A stretch of 64,000 bases of DNA from Adineta steineri. Lineage: Eukaryota; Rotifera; Eurotatoria; Adinetida; Adinetidae. Below the pieces are notes generated by a model. It ran no database searches. It had not been told where the DNA came from and worked only from the letters and a program-made list of their open reading frames with translations. Position 1 is the first letter of the stretch, and every line of letters starts with the position of its first letter. Both the position numbers and the translations under genes were made by a program. The DNA lies in the NCBI GenBank assembly GCA_905250115.1, contig CAJNOI010000123.1:1-64000 (forward strand), given 5' to 3'. Below, one piece after another: positions 10,536 through 22,556 of this stretch.

Positions 10536-12237
10536 TATTTATTTTAATATGAATGATGTTTACATCTGTTGGTTATATATATATATATGTACCAATTGGA
10601 CTGTATTCTTTCTTTTTCATATTATTTATATTATATAGATAGGCCAGTAAATAAACATGCCCGATAATTCACAAAGAACATCTCCGTACAACGAATGACT
10701 ATTTTTTATATTAAACGTCGAATAGTTCTCTTCTTTAAAAAGATATAATTATGATCGTTTGTGCCCACACAAATAACATTTTCAAAGTTGCAAACGTATT
10801 TGCTTTTAGTTTGACCAGAAAGAATATGTTGAGGGTGTGAGAATGAGTTACGAAAGAAAACACTCTTACTCACATCGTCGTTAAGATATGTCTGGGGGAC
10901 TATTAGTCAACTGTATGTATAATGTCTTTATGAGTATGAACTTTTTTCTGCTCAAGTTCAAATTTCTAGTTCTTATTAACAGGCGTGTTCAAACGTATGT
11001 TTCTCAGTTGAGAATAAATTAATATTTGTTTGTACATCTCTGAACGTTTTTTGACAATCTTGAGTTGAGAGAGATTTTCAATTACGACATGCTTTAGAAT
11101 TTATGAAAGGCTTTTTAGTAATAAATTAGTTTTTGAAAAAGTAAAGTAGACGTGTCATTTGTTCTAATGCTTTCTTTTATTCTATTTTTTTGTATACAAA
11201 AGAGGCTCAACTCATGCGGCTACTTCCAGAAACATTCCTACCTTAGCCTGTTGTTTATTCGTTAATTATTTCATCGTTTTTGTTGTTTTTAATTAACCTT
11301 TTCTATTATCAGGATAATGATAAGTATAAAATATAAACTCGTACATAGATGAGACTCCAACAATGATCCTTCTCATTACGATGATCGGATGATGAAAAGA
11401 GATTTAGTTTTTTTATATATTGGCGTAGGTTTCAAAACACAGTATTTTTGAAACAATAGTTTTTCTAACAAACAATTTAATAGTCAAAAATTTTGAAGTA
11501 TTCAAGTACTTGGAACAGCAGGGATGTGAGTGTGATGGCTTCATTCTTGAAGAATTAACCAGAACCAATTTTTCTGAAGCATATTTTAACACAGTTAAAA
11601 ATTAACTTTTTTTTTGAAAAAAAACTGAAACTATAACATAAATAATTTTATGTAAACTACAAAGCTTTTTATCCTGTATGTCTTGGCATATTTTGATCGT
11701 TTAGAAAGGATACAAATATAGAATAAACTACACACAACTACTTGAATAAAATTAATAAATAATAAAAGATGAACATTGAAGGAATTATTTAGTGATATAT
11801 TAACTTCTAATTTATTTTATTCTCACTTTGGGAATATTATTTTATTACTTGTATTAAATGTAGAGAAATGTTATTCCTTATGATAACGTTATGTCCGATT
11901 GTGTATCTCTGTTTTATGACATTAAGTTATTATTGCCTGTCAGAAAAACGTTTGATGTCACTAATGTAAATTACTGTTGAGAGAAGATTAATAATTCAAT
12001 CTCGAGATATATTTTTGTCCAGAATATTGTAGGTAATAATTTCATTATTTTTAAATATCGTGAATGATAAAAACTAATTTTTATGAATTTCTTATCTAGT
12101 GACCCTTGATTCTTTTCACATTTTTTTGTTATCAAACAAGCTTGATATTTCAATCAAATTATATGGCTTAAATCTAAAGTATACTCTAATATGAAGATAA
12201 GTAAATTTGTATCGATATTTCTCCTATAGAAGATTTA
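10536..12237. other. Gene-free AT-rich sequence
   Basis: Only a degenerate GT-rich hairpin near 10829-10876 stands out. Short open frames such as 11971-12153 on the minus strand have no domain or splice context. Confidence 0.45.
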
Positions 12238-13093
12238 TTATCTAAGACATTGAATAAGATTAATAAATGATTTTTTTGCATTTTTCGTTAGGGAAAATGA
12301 TGTCACTGTGATTAGTACAACTCCAAATAAAGTAAATAGATTACAATAAATGACAGTATCATCTGTTACTTGTCCAGCTAAAATACAAATAGTAATAACT
12401 AATGATGGTACTTCAGCCACAGATATAATGGCGACATTGATCATAATATTATGTAAGACACGTAGGTTACGACTAATGTTGATGGTAGCGAATGGTTTGA
12501 TACGAGGTTGTTGACGAAGAAAATACATGATATAATAATAGATAAGACCGATGATAGAGTAGGGAAGAAGACATGCACTGAACATTGAGTAAACAAACAC
12601 AACTGGAGTTAATTTCATTGAACACCAATTAAGGACTGGTTCATAGTAATATGCATCGAGAAAGAAGAGTGGTAATGATGGAAACGTGAAACTAATCAAC
12701 CATCCACAAATCATCAGTAATATATGTGTTTTAAATGTAAGCAAATATCTATGTACATAGAAGGCGATAAAAAAATAGACGGCTGATCGATTGAATCATA
12801 AAAGCATAGGAGATACCGGCTGCAGCCGATACTCCCAAATAGGAAACGATGATACATGAATTCGATGTATTCATACGAAAAAAAAGCGCATTAATATAAT
12901 TGTACAAAGCAACGAGAAGAAAAAGACATGAAGCAATAGAAACATTGATAGCAAGGAAATTTGTTACTGTATATGAGGCAGAACGATCAACTACGATGAC
13001 GATAATGAAAAGAATGGCAAATACAAAACCAATTAGAGATAATAATATCACTGGTGTGTAATTAATAGAGAGAAAAACAATAGTTGAATTCAT
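12238..13093 (-). pseudogene. Rhodopsin-like GPCR with a one-base frameshift
   Basis: The ATG at 13093-13091 opens a seven-helix receptor with an N-terminal NST glycosylation site. Helices 1-3 are in the first frame and helices 4-7 in the second. The switch falls at a run of seven A (12769-12775; seven T on the coding strand), right where helix 3 meets the cytoplasmic HRY-like motif (FYVHRYL). A run of six would keep the frame, so a homopolymer assembly error is as likely as a real disabling mutation. No intron fits. The layout matches the two other short receptors at 38.7 and 50.1 kb, which have the motif at the same place. The ligand is unknown. Confidence 0.75.
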
Positions 13094-13668
13094 CTTTCCA
13101 CAAATATGCTGCTTATAGAAATAGAAATATGAAAATTGTTGAGATAAAAGAAATTACAGTTGTCATTCTATCGATTTCCGATGTAGGTCAAACAAAATAA
13201 AAGAAATATTTTAGGAAGTTTTACACTTGAATATTTATCGTTTCAATATAGAATTACTCAGAATAAGTTGTAAAGAAATATTTATAAACATTTCTGTAAT
13301 ATTTCCTGTTCCTCAAAAATATCCCAGTTTCGTTTTTACTCGTTTGGTTATTAGCATTGGACTACATGAGTCAGAGTCAGTAGTCACTATAGCAGCATCA
13401 TTTCATCTAATATTATCTAGTTTTGACATGACTTTCTCTTCATATTTTTCATTTTAATTTGTTTCCTCTTGAACGCTTTTTCATTGTGTGTTTTTCTTTG
13501 ATATTCTTCCTCTCGCATGTCTGTTGATTGTTTTACATTCAACGAAATATTTTTTCTTTATTTTGTTGTCTTTACTCAAAGTATTTTTTCAATTTATGTT
13601 GACAATGATAATGCAAATCTTTCTAATAAAAACCTCTCGATATCAATAACATGTTGATATTCTTGTAG
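13094..13668. other. Gene-free sequence
   Basis: A 76-codon plus-strand open frame (13227-13457) has no recognisable domain. I see no gene. An acceptor-like TTCTTGTAG ends this stretch. Confidence 0.4.
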
Positions 13669-13930
13669 ATGAAGAAAATAATATTGTGTATTATTATTTA
13701 CAGAATATTAGATTGGCGGCTGGCATCAAATCGCCTACCGATTACAATTCCTATGAATGAACAAGATGCCAAAAATGCTTGTACGGAACTTCAAAGTAAA
13801 CGTTCCGATTTAAATTGTAGACAATTTTCTATGTCATTCCAAATCGTTAAAGATGCTAACTTCTTCGCTCAACATTGGGAATGACAGGCAGTGAACAACA
13901 ACAAATTGAATCAATTCTAATGAATCAAGT
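13669..13930 (+). pseudogene. Gene fragment cut off by a transposable element
   Basis: After an acceptor-like TATTCTTGTAG the frame reads MKKIILCIIIYRIL (a possible signal peptide) and about 55 polar residues to a stop at 13884. Just past it another frame is coding-like (MTGSEQQQIESILMNQVEG) until the terminal repeat of the element at 13937. It looks like one exon with a small frameshift, truncated by the insertion. The family is not recognised. Confidence 0.35.
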
Positions 13931-13974
13931 AGAAGGCAAGGGGGTAATAGCTGGCACCCAGCACCGAAAAACAC

Positions 13975-14112
13975 CTAACAGGTGCTGAGGTGCTGTACTG
14001 GTGCTCAGGTGCCGAATAGGTGCTAAGGTGCTGAGCAAGTGCTGAAGTGCTGAGTAGGTGCTGAATAGGTGTTGAAGTGCTGAGTAGGTGCTGAATAGGT
14101 GCTGAAGTGCTG
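13975..14112. repeat. Minisatellite of GTGCTGA(A/G)(G)-type units
   Basis: About 140 bases of imperfect tandem units of the form GGTGCTGAAGTGCTGAGTA. It is part of the left end of the surrounding terminal-inverted-repeat element, because the same units occur at that element's right end (about 16615-16645). Confidence 0.75.
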
Positions 14113-15480
14113 AGATATTAATTGATTTTGTAATATAATATATAAAACAAACGACTGTATTGTGAATGATTAAGAGCGTTCTCTATCGGACTCATTAATA
14201 TACGTTAATAATAAAGAAATTTTTATAAGTACTCAATCAGAAAAATACCCATTTTATAATATTTTCCCGTTTAATTTAATTCTTTTTACACTATTTTCTG
14301 ATGTTAAAAACGAAGTTTCGTTAAATATCGTTTATTTCAGATAATTAGTTTAGCTAATGTCGTCATCAACATTTGCTACAGAAATTAATCAAAATGGTTT
14401 ACCAAATGATATTTTTCATTGTAATAATGATCAGTTTTATAATTACAAGTAGCGTTCATCGAAACTTGATTCACTTGGCCCTAGACTGCCGCGGTCTGCA
14501 TGCTGATATAACTATATTTAGATACGAATGAGAGTTAATCAAAATTAGTTTTGACTTTCGGCAGAAAATCAAATTGAATTTCGGGCTTATATAAAATCAA
14601 GCATTTTCTAAAATTTTCATACTTGTAGAATGCAGAATAAAGTTCAAAAATGCTTTAGCTTTATTAAATTCAATTTTATAAAAAGTAGGATTTCAAAAAA
14701 ATACTACAGTGCAGATTTCTTTATCATTATATATCAAAACTGATTTGGAACTCTTTTATCTATATGCACTATAGCAAGACTATCAAACTGACAAGCTGAT
14801 TAAAAATGTTTTGCAATAATGCAACAACTAAACTTTTAAAACTATCAAACTATAATGCGTATGTTTTTTAGCTTCTAATCCTGCATCTTATTTTATTGAG
14901 TTGTCGTACAGGATTTTTCGATGCATCATTGTTTTTTTCAAACATGCATTAGAAATAATTATCAATGATAATGAACGAGATGCTATATAAAAATAGGCGA
15001 ACATTTTTTTCAAAGCTTTATAATACTCTGTGTATAAGAACATTTTGTTTTTTTGTTATTAATATTATTTTCATCTTTATCCATATTCAAAGTAAAATTA
15101 GCGTTGCCACATTATTTTAATTTGTTCAACAAAATAAAGATCTGTATATAATTAAGAAATATTTTAAATATTTAAGCCCGCGCCTTTTTTAACAAATAAA
15201 TTAAATATTTTATATTAAATATTTTGCTATTCAAATATTTGAGTTAGCGCCCTTTTTAACGAATAAATTAAACATTTAAGTTTGCGCTCTTTCTAACAAA
15301 TAAACTAAATATTATACTATTCAAATAAAACGATAATAGCAAAGAAAAATTATATTATAAAAAATATGCCTTAGTTACATGGTTATTTGCGCCCAAAAAT
15401 CGTTCATTTGTGCCAAAAAAATGGGTGTGGGTGGGTGCTGAATAAGGAAGAATACAACACCCACACCCTCATCCTCAAGA

Positions 15481-16195
15481 TATGTGAGAATACTTTTCGA
15501 ATTACACGCTCATTATCAGGTTCATTTTCGTCAAATACAAATTTTAGTGTCGAATCATTTTTGAAAGGATGCGAAAAAATATCAATAGCCAATTCAATTA
15601 AAAATCGTGGTGGACATATAGGAAATTATCAGTTTACTTTTCCACAACATCATAAAAATCATAAAGATACAATTAATTATTCAATAGGACATGTTAATGA
15701 ATTGAATTTGACTGAAAATGATATTGAAATTATTATCAAAAATGCATTTGAAGCAGCTCAAAAGTATGTTGCAATGGTTAATATGACTCAATTTTTGGAA
15801 AAAAAAATATCTATACATTATCAGGTTTAAATACATTTACAAAAACAATTTTAAATAAATCATTATCAAAGATTATCGACTATCCAGTTGATAATAATAG
15901 TTCTGATGAAAATGATGTTTCCAATATATTAAATAATGAAGAACAATTATCACCAAATAATACCGATGATGAAGAGGAAGGAAATACAATAGTAACTGAT
16001 GTTTCTGATACAGCACAAAAAAAGTTCAATGGTTGTCGTATATACGACAAAATCAATCCACAACAATCAAAGAAATATTTTCGTATACGTATGGGTTCAT
16101 CATATAAATTTATACACAAACAAACAGCTTGTTGGTTACTTACAACAGATAAACAACCATCTTCAAGTGATCGATTACTACGTGTTCAGCAATAA
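15481..16195 (+). pseudogene. Transposon-borne ORF, frameshifted
   Basis: The first frame is coding-like from about 15481 (after a GT-rich hairpin at 15421-15481) to a stop at 15830. The second continues to TAA at 16193-16195. The switch falls on a nine-A run at 15799-15807. The upstream part includes VESFLKGCEKIS and a helix-rich stretch; the downstream part has an acidic serine-rich linker (SSDENDVS, DDEEEGN) and a basic C-terminus with WLLTTDKQ and SSSDRLLRVQQ. I recall similar C-termini in uncharacterised transposon-associated proteins of invertebrates, but cannot name the family. Confidence 0.4.
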
Positions 16196-16666
16196 GGAGT
16201 AAAATAACATAAGTCCTATTTGCAATTGTTTACATTTGATTTTTCATATTTTTGTTGATGCAGCCTTTCGTGTTGTTGTTTTTCATATAATTTTTCATAT
16301 TTTTCTTCATATAGTTGTTTATGTTATGAAGTATTTTTGATATTCACTTTTATGAAATTTTTATATTTTCATATGGTACTTGTATGAAATGGAAACTTTC
16401 TTCGGTATCATTGAGAATAAATAGGCTTTTTATGAATTATTTACATATTACTGAACTTAATTTCAAGTCAAAACAGTGTTGAAATAATATTGTTAAAGTG
16501 ATATAATATTGAGCAGTATTTTTCTGCAGCAGAAGATGAAATTGTAATAGTATAACTCTAGTTCTAAGCATTTCTCCAATTAATATTCATCCTACAGCTT
16601 TCTAAGCTTCACAGCACCGGCAGGTGCTGAGGTGCTGAGTGCTGGGTGCCAGCCCTTACCCCCTTG

Positions 16667-17377
16667 TCCCACACCCTCAAGATGGTATCATAAATAATCT
16701 ATTAACGTTTTTATTACGAAATTAAATTCATTTTCTATTTTTTTTCTTATAGTCTTTAAGATGATTAAAATCTTTTATAATTGCTTTGTTGAAATTTGTT
16801 TGAGATTTTAAAGGAGTAATGGATATCTTCAGATGAAATTCTTATATTAAACCATTTCGTAATTGATTTATCATTAAAAATGAAGACTTTCTTTTGTTTA
16901 TATTCAAATATCTGTGAGTATACATTTAAATTGTGTGAGAAAAAAAGTAAAGGTTTTCTCTGACGTTGGACTAACAGGAAAATGATTTATCGAAATGTAA
17001 TTAATATAATATTGATATTGATAAGAAAAATAAAAGAAATTTATTTTGTCATAAATTGTTAAAAGAAATTTTATATAAAAAAATATTTTTATCAAGTGAC
17101 AAATTAAACGTATATTTGTTCTCTACACTTTCGAATCAATTCTTTTTCTTTTATATAAAAGAGAAGAAATTTGTTTCAAATGTAAACTGAAATATAATGG
17201 AAGAAAAAAAATTGGATTTTTATACATTTTTCTCTTCATATTTAAGTAAGAGTAAACAAAGTGAATATATTAAAAGAGAGAGAGAGAGAGAAATGAAAAA
17301 TTTTTTGTTTTCATTTCAAGAATAATTTTAAGAAAAAAAGAAGAAGTTGAAACAACGACGAACGTGTGAGAATAAAA
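16667..17377. other. Upstream region of the LRR gene
   Basis: It holds one isolated right arm of the GT-rich hairpin family (CACACCCTCAAGATGG, near 16668-16685) directly abutting the end of the inverted-repeat element, and a short AG run at 17276-17291. No gene is seen. Confidence 0.4.
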
Positions 17378-17971
17378 ATGGCATTTTTTTGTGGTAGTTC
17401 CAAATCAAAAGATGATGTTTATCGTAATAATGATTTAGACAAACGAATAAAACAATGTAAACAAGGTGAAATGGATTTATCTTCAATGAATTTAACTGAT
17501 GATGATATTCAAATTATTGTTGATAAAGTTATTAAAAAAACTAAATGTACATCTTTATCATTATCAAAAAATCAAATAACATCAGATGGTATTCGAGTAC
17601 TTTGTGAATCAATTAAAAAAAATAAAAATTTAACACATTTAACATTATCATCAAATCCAATTGGTGATGAAGGAATTAAATATATCAATGATTTAATTAT
17701 TAATAGTCCTTTTATTGTTCAACTATCATTAGCTGATACTAATTTAACTAATAATGGAATTATAACTTTTACTAAAGTACTTACTGGAAAAGGTTTAGCA
17801 TTAAGAGGTATTGATCTTCGATCAAATAAATCTATTACAGATTCATCTGTCGAATATTTTCTTCAAATGACTGATAAAAATGAAACATTATCAACTTGTA
17901 GATTAGGTGATTGTGGATTTTCACAAGATGGAAAAGATAGACTTAAAGACGCAAAAGTTATTAAATGCTAA
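17378..17971 (+). CDS. Leucine-rich-repeat protein, ribonuclease-inhibitor-like
   Basis: Single exon, 197 residues, starting at the ATG in AAAAATGGC. An in-frame GTG four codons upstream is unlikely to be used. Repeats of about 28 residues follow the RI pattern: CTSLSLSKNQITSDGI, LTHLTLSSNPIGDEGI, IVQLSLADTNLTNNGI, LRGIDLRSNKSITDSS and STCRLGDCGFSQDG. Five repeats are visible, with a polar N-terminal cap rich in D and K. No signal peptide or membrane segment is seen, so it is probably cytosolic. RI-type LRRs mediate protein-protein contacts; no NACHT, CARD or other partner domain is present, and the ligand is unknown. Codon use is strongly A/T-ending, like other intact genes here. Confidence 0.85.
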   Translation: MAFFCGSSKSKDDVYRNNDLDKRIKQCKQGEMDLSSMNLTDDDIQIIVDKVIKKTKCTSLSLSKNQITSDGIRVLCESIKKNKNLTHLTLSSNPIGDEGIKYINDLIINSPFIVQLSLADTNLTNNGIITFTKVLTGKGLALRGIDLRSNKSITDSSVEYFLQMTDKNETLSTCRLGDCGFSQDGKDRLKDAKVIKC

Positions 17972-19222
17972 CGTTTTATTTTATGAACTTTTTCATTTTA
18001 TAAAAGACATTCATTGAATTAATAGAATAATATAACAACTTTATTTTTATTTCTATTTAAATATATACTAACAAATTAGATTTATTTTAAATCTTTTTTT
18101 TTCAAAACATCAATATATATCATTCAACTTCAAATACGATAATCTATCGACACTTATTCAAATTTTATTTCATAAGCAATCATATTTATACATATACATC
18201 AGAAAAAAGTGTGGGTGTGGGTGTGGGTGTGGGTGGTATTCATTTCTTAATGTGATCCATACCCACCCATCGTCTCCTCCTTAACACGTGCAAATGATGA
18301 GATAGAGTCATCTATAAATATGGAAAAAGAGACAAAGTCTATTGCTTAAATGTTTCAGCTCAATTCTTAAACACCTTGACCACCTCTTATTTATGTATCG
18401 TGTAAGTACTTCCGAGTGTTATATTAATGAGCACAATCAAACAAAATATATTTTATATAGCAAGTCGAAAGGTAAAAAATATGAATATGAGAAAAATAAA
18501 ATTTTATTTCAATTATTTGTACATCATTCATTTTTCTTGTAAAAAATATTTATGAATGAAAATTGTTGATTATTTCGAATTATATATATATTAAAGATAC
18601 GAATCTATATTCTGTAAATTCTAAAATCTTTTTCATCAGTTTATTCTTGAATGTAATTGAAATGAGATGGAAAAATGATTAAAAAAATTTTCTAATTTCA
18701 TTTTCTTAAATTTATTCCTAACAAAATGAGTTTGAATCGATTTGATAATCTTAAATCGAATAAGTTTACAAAAAAATAAATTGTAAAATTGAGATTTTTA
18801 TTGTAAAAAGAAGAAAATGATTGTATATTATAGATTGTTCAAGATTTTTGTAATTGAACGAGAAAAATATTTTTTTGTTTATAAAAGAACGGAAAAAGTC
18901 AATTATAAATATTCTTTATTCTATTGAACAAAAGTTTTTTTGTTGATCGACAATATAGAAAAAACTCGTTTCCTACATCGTTCAAACGGTTTAAATAAAA
19001 GAACACACTCATTGCGTATTAGATTTATTGTTGAAGAAAATATTCTTTTATAAAAATAGAACTATCGCAATTGATCAGTTTTGTGAAAACAATTCTCGAT
19101 AAAAGTGATTGTATGTTATTAAATGAACAATATTTTTCTAATTCAATCTATTACAAATGCGTCGTTACATTTTCTTTTTCTATATATAAATAAATTCTAT
19201 TTAACAAATTTCAAATAAAACA
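17972..19222. other. Intergenic region with a perfect telomere-type run
   Basis: Near 18209 the plus strand reads GTGTGGGTGTGGGTGTGGGT, and about 25 bases later ATACCCACCCAT. This is the cleanest run of TGTGGG-type hexamers in the window. No gene is seen; a 66-codon open frame at 18342 is unsupported. Confidence 0.5.
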
Positions 19223-20027
19223 ATGTCTGTAATATTATCATCTACTGATGATGAACAAACGGAATCTGTTCAACATGAAACTATTGATCAAAAATCAGAT
19301 AAAGGTATACAATTTAATTTAAAATTATTATATAAAATCCTATTTTCTTAATAGTTAATCATAATAAACAAATCAATGAAAAAAATAATAATTCAAATTT
19401 AAAATTAAAAGAACAAACAAATAAAACTAGTTCACGTCGAAAATCTGTTACATATCAATCAGATAAAAATTCTAATCAACGTCGAAATTCTCGTACTCAT
19501 CTTTCACCACATAAAGATAATCGATCTCATTCATATGCTCAACAAAAACCGACAAAACATATTCATACCGATACTCCGAAATTAAATAATACTCAACATC
19601 GAAATTCGTTGAAAGATGATAAAGTTCAATTAAATATACAAAATAAAACAGCAGCATTAACAATTGAAAAAAATGTTAAAAAAAATTCAAGTCCACGTAG
19701 AAAATCTTTTCCAACGGAAAAAAATAAAAATTCAAATATTGAAATAAAAACAAAACCAACAAATCATAGCCCACGAAGAAAATCTCTTAATTATGAATCA
19801 CATAAACATATGTCCAATAATTTAAATAAACATAATCATACAATTAAACATGACAAACGAAGAAAATCTTATGATAAACAACAAAAATTAAATACGTCTA
19901 AAGATAAAAATCATCAGACAGGTATTATAATATATTTTATTCTCTTCAACAATTATTTCTTTTAGAAACTGATCAAAAAATTGATCCTTCTTCTACAAAT
20001 ACTTCTAATGATAATGAACAAAATTAA
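19223..20027 (+). CDS. Low-complexity basic protein with repeated RRxS sites
   Basis: Three exons, 19223-19304, 19355-19921 and 19966-20027, join in phase (both introns phase 1) and give 236 residues. The protein is mostly Asn, Lys, Ser and His, without hydrophobic segments, and is likely disordered. Five evenly scattered sites match the basophilic-kinase pattern RRxS: SSRRKS, NQRRNS, SPRRKS twice, and KRRKS. The N-terminus (about 27 residues) and the C-terminus are acidic. A disordered scaffold or kinase target is a reasonable guess, but no family is recognised. Consistent splicing, an ATG in context and a stop 62 bases into the last exon support a real gene. Confidence 0.7.
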
Positions 20028-21704
20028 ATATTCAATTGATTTTTCTTTTTATTTCTATAAACAAGAAAATATTTATCTTTATTTTTTAGAATTAAATTGT
20101 GTATATTATTTATTTAATGTTTTATTTCAAAATAAATAATTTTTAAACAATCGATAATAGAAATTGTATTGAATTTTAATTCATCTTATATATTTCTTTT
20201 TCCATTGACGAAGTGTCTTATCGAATAGTTAAATTGAATCTTCGAGTATTATACATATGTATAAATATCATTAATATTCTCTTTCTCATAGAGAAGAGTT
20301 CAGTAAGAATAAATTGTTTACTGGTAGCGAAAACACATCGTTTCTATGAGAAAGAGCGTTACTTGTGTATTTAATTTCCATTTAAATCAATAGAGTTTCA
20401 TTAATAAAATCTTCGTCTTTTTTTTATAGATTTTTTCTTATTTTGTTAAAGAATCGAATCTTTGTCGTTTGCTGATATTTAAATAATAAATATTTCATGT
20501 GATGATTCTATTCATACGAGCAAATTATATAAGTTAACTCAGTTTTATTGAGTCTTGACTAAATTTTGAGGGCGTGAGCGTAGATATAGTCATCACCTCA
20601 TATACACATGTGATAATACAATACTCACACTACTGATGATGACACTTGATGTGTGGAAAGCTCTAGTTACTCGTTTATTGTATTATTTTATAATAACTAT
20701 ATTCAATTCAACTTTTCATTGATTTTATCAAGACCTATTACAAAATCATCGTCACCATAGAAGAATGTTCTTGAACATAAAAGTTTTAGAGAAATAATAG
20801 TAATACATCAAGGTTATTATATAATAATCATTTTTTTATGATAAGTAAATATTTAACTTAATACTTGATGTACTCTACACAGTATTTTATCAAATATTTT
20901 CAAAAGAGATAGATATCATCGTCATTGAAATGTTAAAAAATTTTAGCGTATATAATAAATACAATTTAATCTATTTATCAAAGTGAAGAATAAGAGAAAA
21001 ATTCTAATATATTATTTATTGTTTAATAAGAAAAAAGTTCGTTTTCTTTTCAATATTTTATTTCTTATGTTTCAATTTAAAATTTCAAAATAATAAAAAT
21101 GAAATGAATATTTTTTTGTTTTTTTGTATAGTTATATTTAATAATAAAAATAAATTTTGTTTTTTTCATATTATTTTTTAAAGAAGAAAAAAAAAGATCG
21201 CAATTTCATAGAAAGATAATTGTTTTAAAAGAAAAAGCTTGTCCTTGAATTAATTGAAAACATATTTATGTTTATGTTATTTATCTTTATTCTCCTTGAA
21301 TAAAATAAAATAACATGATGACCTTGAATGATTTCAAATTATTTAATAACATTCTTTTTTTTTTTTCTATATCAACGAATTTCTAATTACACAAATAAAA
21401 TAATATAAAATTTTTTTTCTTTTTTTATTAAGGTCAAAGTCTTTGGTCTGTTCTCTATTTGAGTACATTCTTGTTAATAATACTTGAGAAATTCCATTGA
21501 AAATGATGAAAAAGCACATTTCTTTATGTGTGATGCGCGCATGATGAAAGAAAAAAAAAAAAGAATGACCTTCAAATGAAAATATTCTCATGATCACACA
21601 GTCGACGTATGTAAAATGTTGATCACATGATTTTATTTCGAACGAATTAAGAGTATTTAATAAGAAAAAAACTAATAAAATCAAAATTAATTTTCAATTA
21701 AAAA
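20028..21704. other. Intergenic region
   Basis: It contains a short copy of the GAGCGTTACTTGT repeat family (20278-20366) and a weak GT-rich hairpin near 20566-20640. Otherwise it is AT-rich with no gene seen. Confidence 0.45.
20278..20366. repeat. Short palindromic copy of the GAGCGTTACTTGT repeat family
   Basis: Left CTCTTTCTCATAGAGAAGAG and right CTATGAGAAAGAGCGTTACTTGT are imperfect inverted ends separated by about 45 bases, including TTGTTTACTGGTAGCGAAAA. The longer copies near 25010-25350, 44440-44722 and 63050-63244 share these ends, so this is an internally deleted derivative. Confidence 0.75.
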
Positions 21705-22556
21705 ATGGATGATTCAATATTAGATGAAAATTTAAAATTATTAAATGGTCTACATGATAATTCAATAAAACGAAATGAAATTATTTCATATATTAAAAAA
21801 AAGAAAAAAATTTCAATTTTTGCATATGGATCATTATTATGGAATCCAATTGATTATATAAATAGTAGAATATCTAATTGTATACTTAACAATTATAATA
21901 AAGGATTTTTTTGTGAAGATTTTATTTATCGTGGTACAACTGATTTTACTGGATTAACAATGGGTTTAATAAATGATTCAAATGGATTTGTTAATGGAGT
22001 ATTATTAACTTCAAATAATCATAATATCATACCATTTTTAAAATCATTTGTTAAACGTGAAAGTCCAATTGATTTTAAAGAAAATTTATTAGATATATAT
22101 CAATATGATTTTGTTAAAATTAATTTACCAGATCAAATTAATTATGAATATGCATTAACTTGTATTGTTAATAAAAATAGTTTATTTTATTTAAATAATA
22201 AATTAACATTAGATGAACAAGCTATTAAAATAGGACAAGCTTATGGAATTAATGGAACCAATTTTCAATATTTAGATAAATTAAAAAATATTTATCAACA
22301 ATTTCTTATTCAAGATTCATTTTCATCTCATTTTAATCATCTTTATAATAAAGTTATTTCATATCGTCAATCATTAACAATTCATGTACAAAAATGGTTT
22401 ACTATTTATGATGAATTACAAACATTAGAACAACGAAAAGAAGCTTTAAATAAACAAAATTCAAAAGATTTTCAATTTATTATCGAAACATTAATTACAC
22501 CAGCAATTTGTTCCGAACAATTAAATAAACAAATTCAACAAACAACATCAATTTAA
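21705..22556 (+). CDS. ChaC-like gamma-glutamylcyclotransferase
   Basis: Single exon, 283 residues, ATG preceded by a run of A. ChaC enzymes degrade cytosolic glutathione to 5-oxoproline and Cys-Gly. The signature AYGSLLWNP near residue 40 matches the YGSL substrate-binding loop, YRGTTDFTG the following strand, and FVKRES supplies the likely catalytic glutamate (RE) of the family. QAIKIGQAYGINGTNFQYL matches the C-terminal ChaC segment that ends in N..YL. The protein runs about 70 residues past the usual end with a helical Gln/Lys-rich extension of unknown role. The cofactor-free fold predicts a soluble cytosolic enzyme. The match is by motif order only, so specificity for glutathione is inferred. 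Confidence 0.85.
   Translation: MDDSILDENLKLLNGLHDNSIKRNEIISYIKKKKKISIFAYGSLLWNPIDYINSRISNCILNNYNKGFFCEDFIYRGTTDFTGLTMGLINDSNGFVNGVLLTSNNHNIIPFLKSFVKRESPIDFKENLLDIYQYDFVKINLPDQINYEYALTCIVNKNSLFYLNNKLTLDEQAIKIGQAYGINGTNFQYLDKLKNIYQQFLIQDSFSSHFNHLYNKVISYRQSLTIHVQKWFTIYDELQTLEQRKEALNKQNSKDFQFIIETLITPAICSEQLNKQIQQTTSI

Larger units (their letters stand above)
13937..16666. mobile_element. 2.7 kb element with terminal inverted repeats and subterminal minisatellite
   Basis: The left end CAAGGGGGTAATAGCTGGCA is mirrored by the right end, whose reverse complement starts CAAGGGGGTAAGGGCTGGCA. Both ends carry GGTGCTGAGGTGCTGA repeats next to the terminus, about 140 bases on the left and 30 on the right. 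The interior is AT-rich and holds a damaged open frame (15481-16195). No convincing target-site duplication is visible and no transposase motif was recognised, so the superfamily is unknown. It interrupts the fragment at 13669-13930. Confidence 0.6.
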
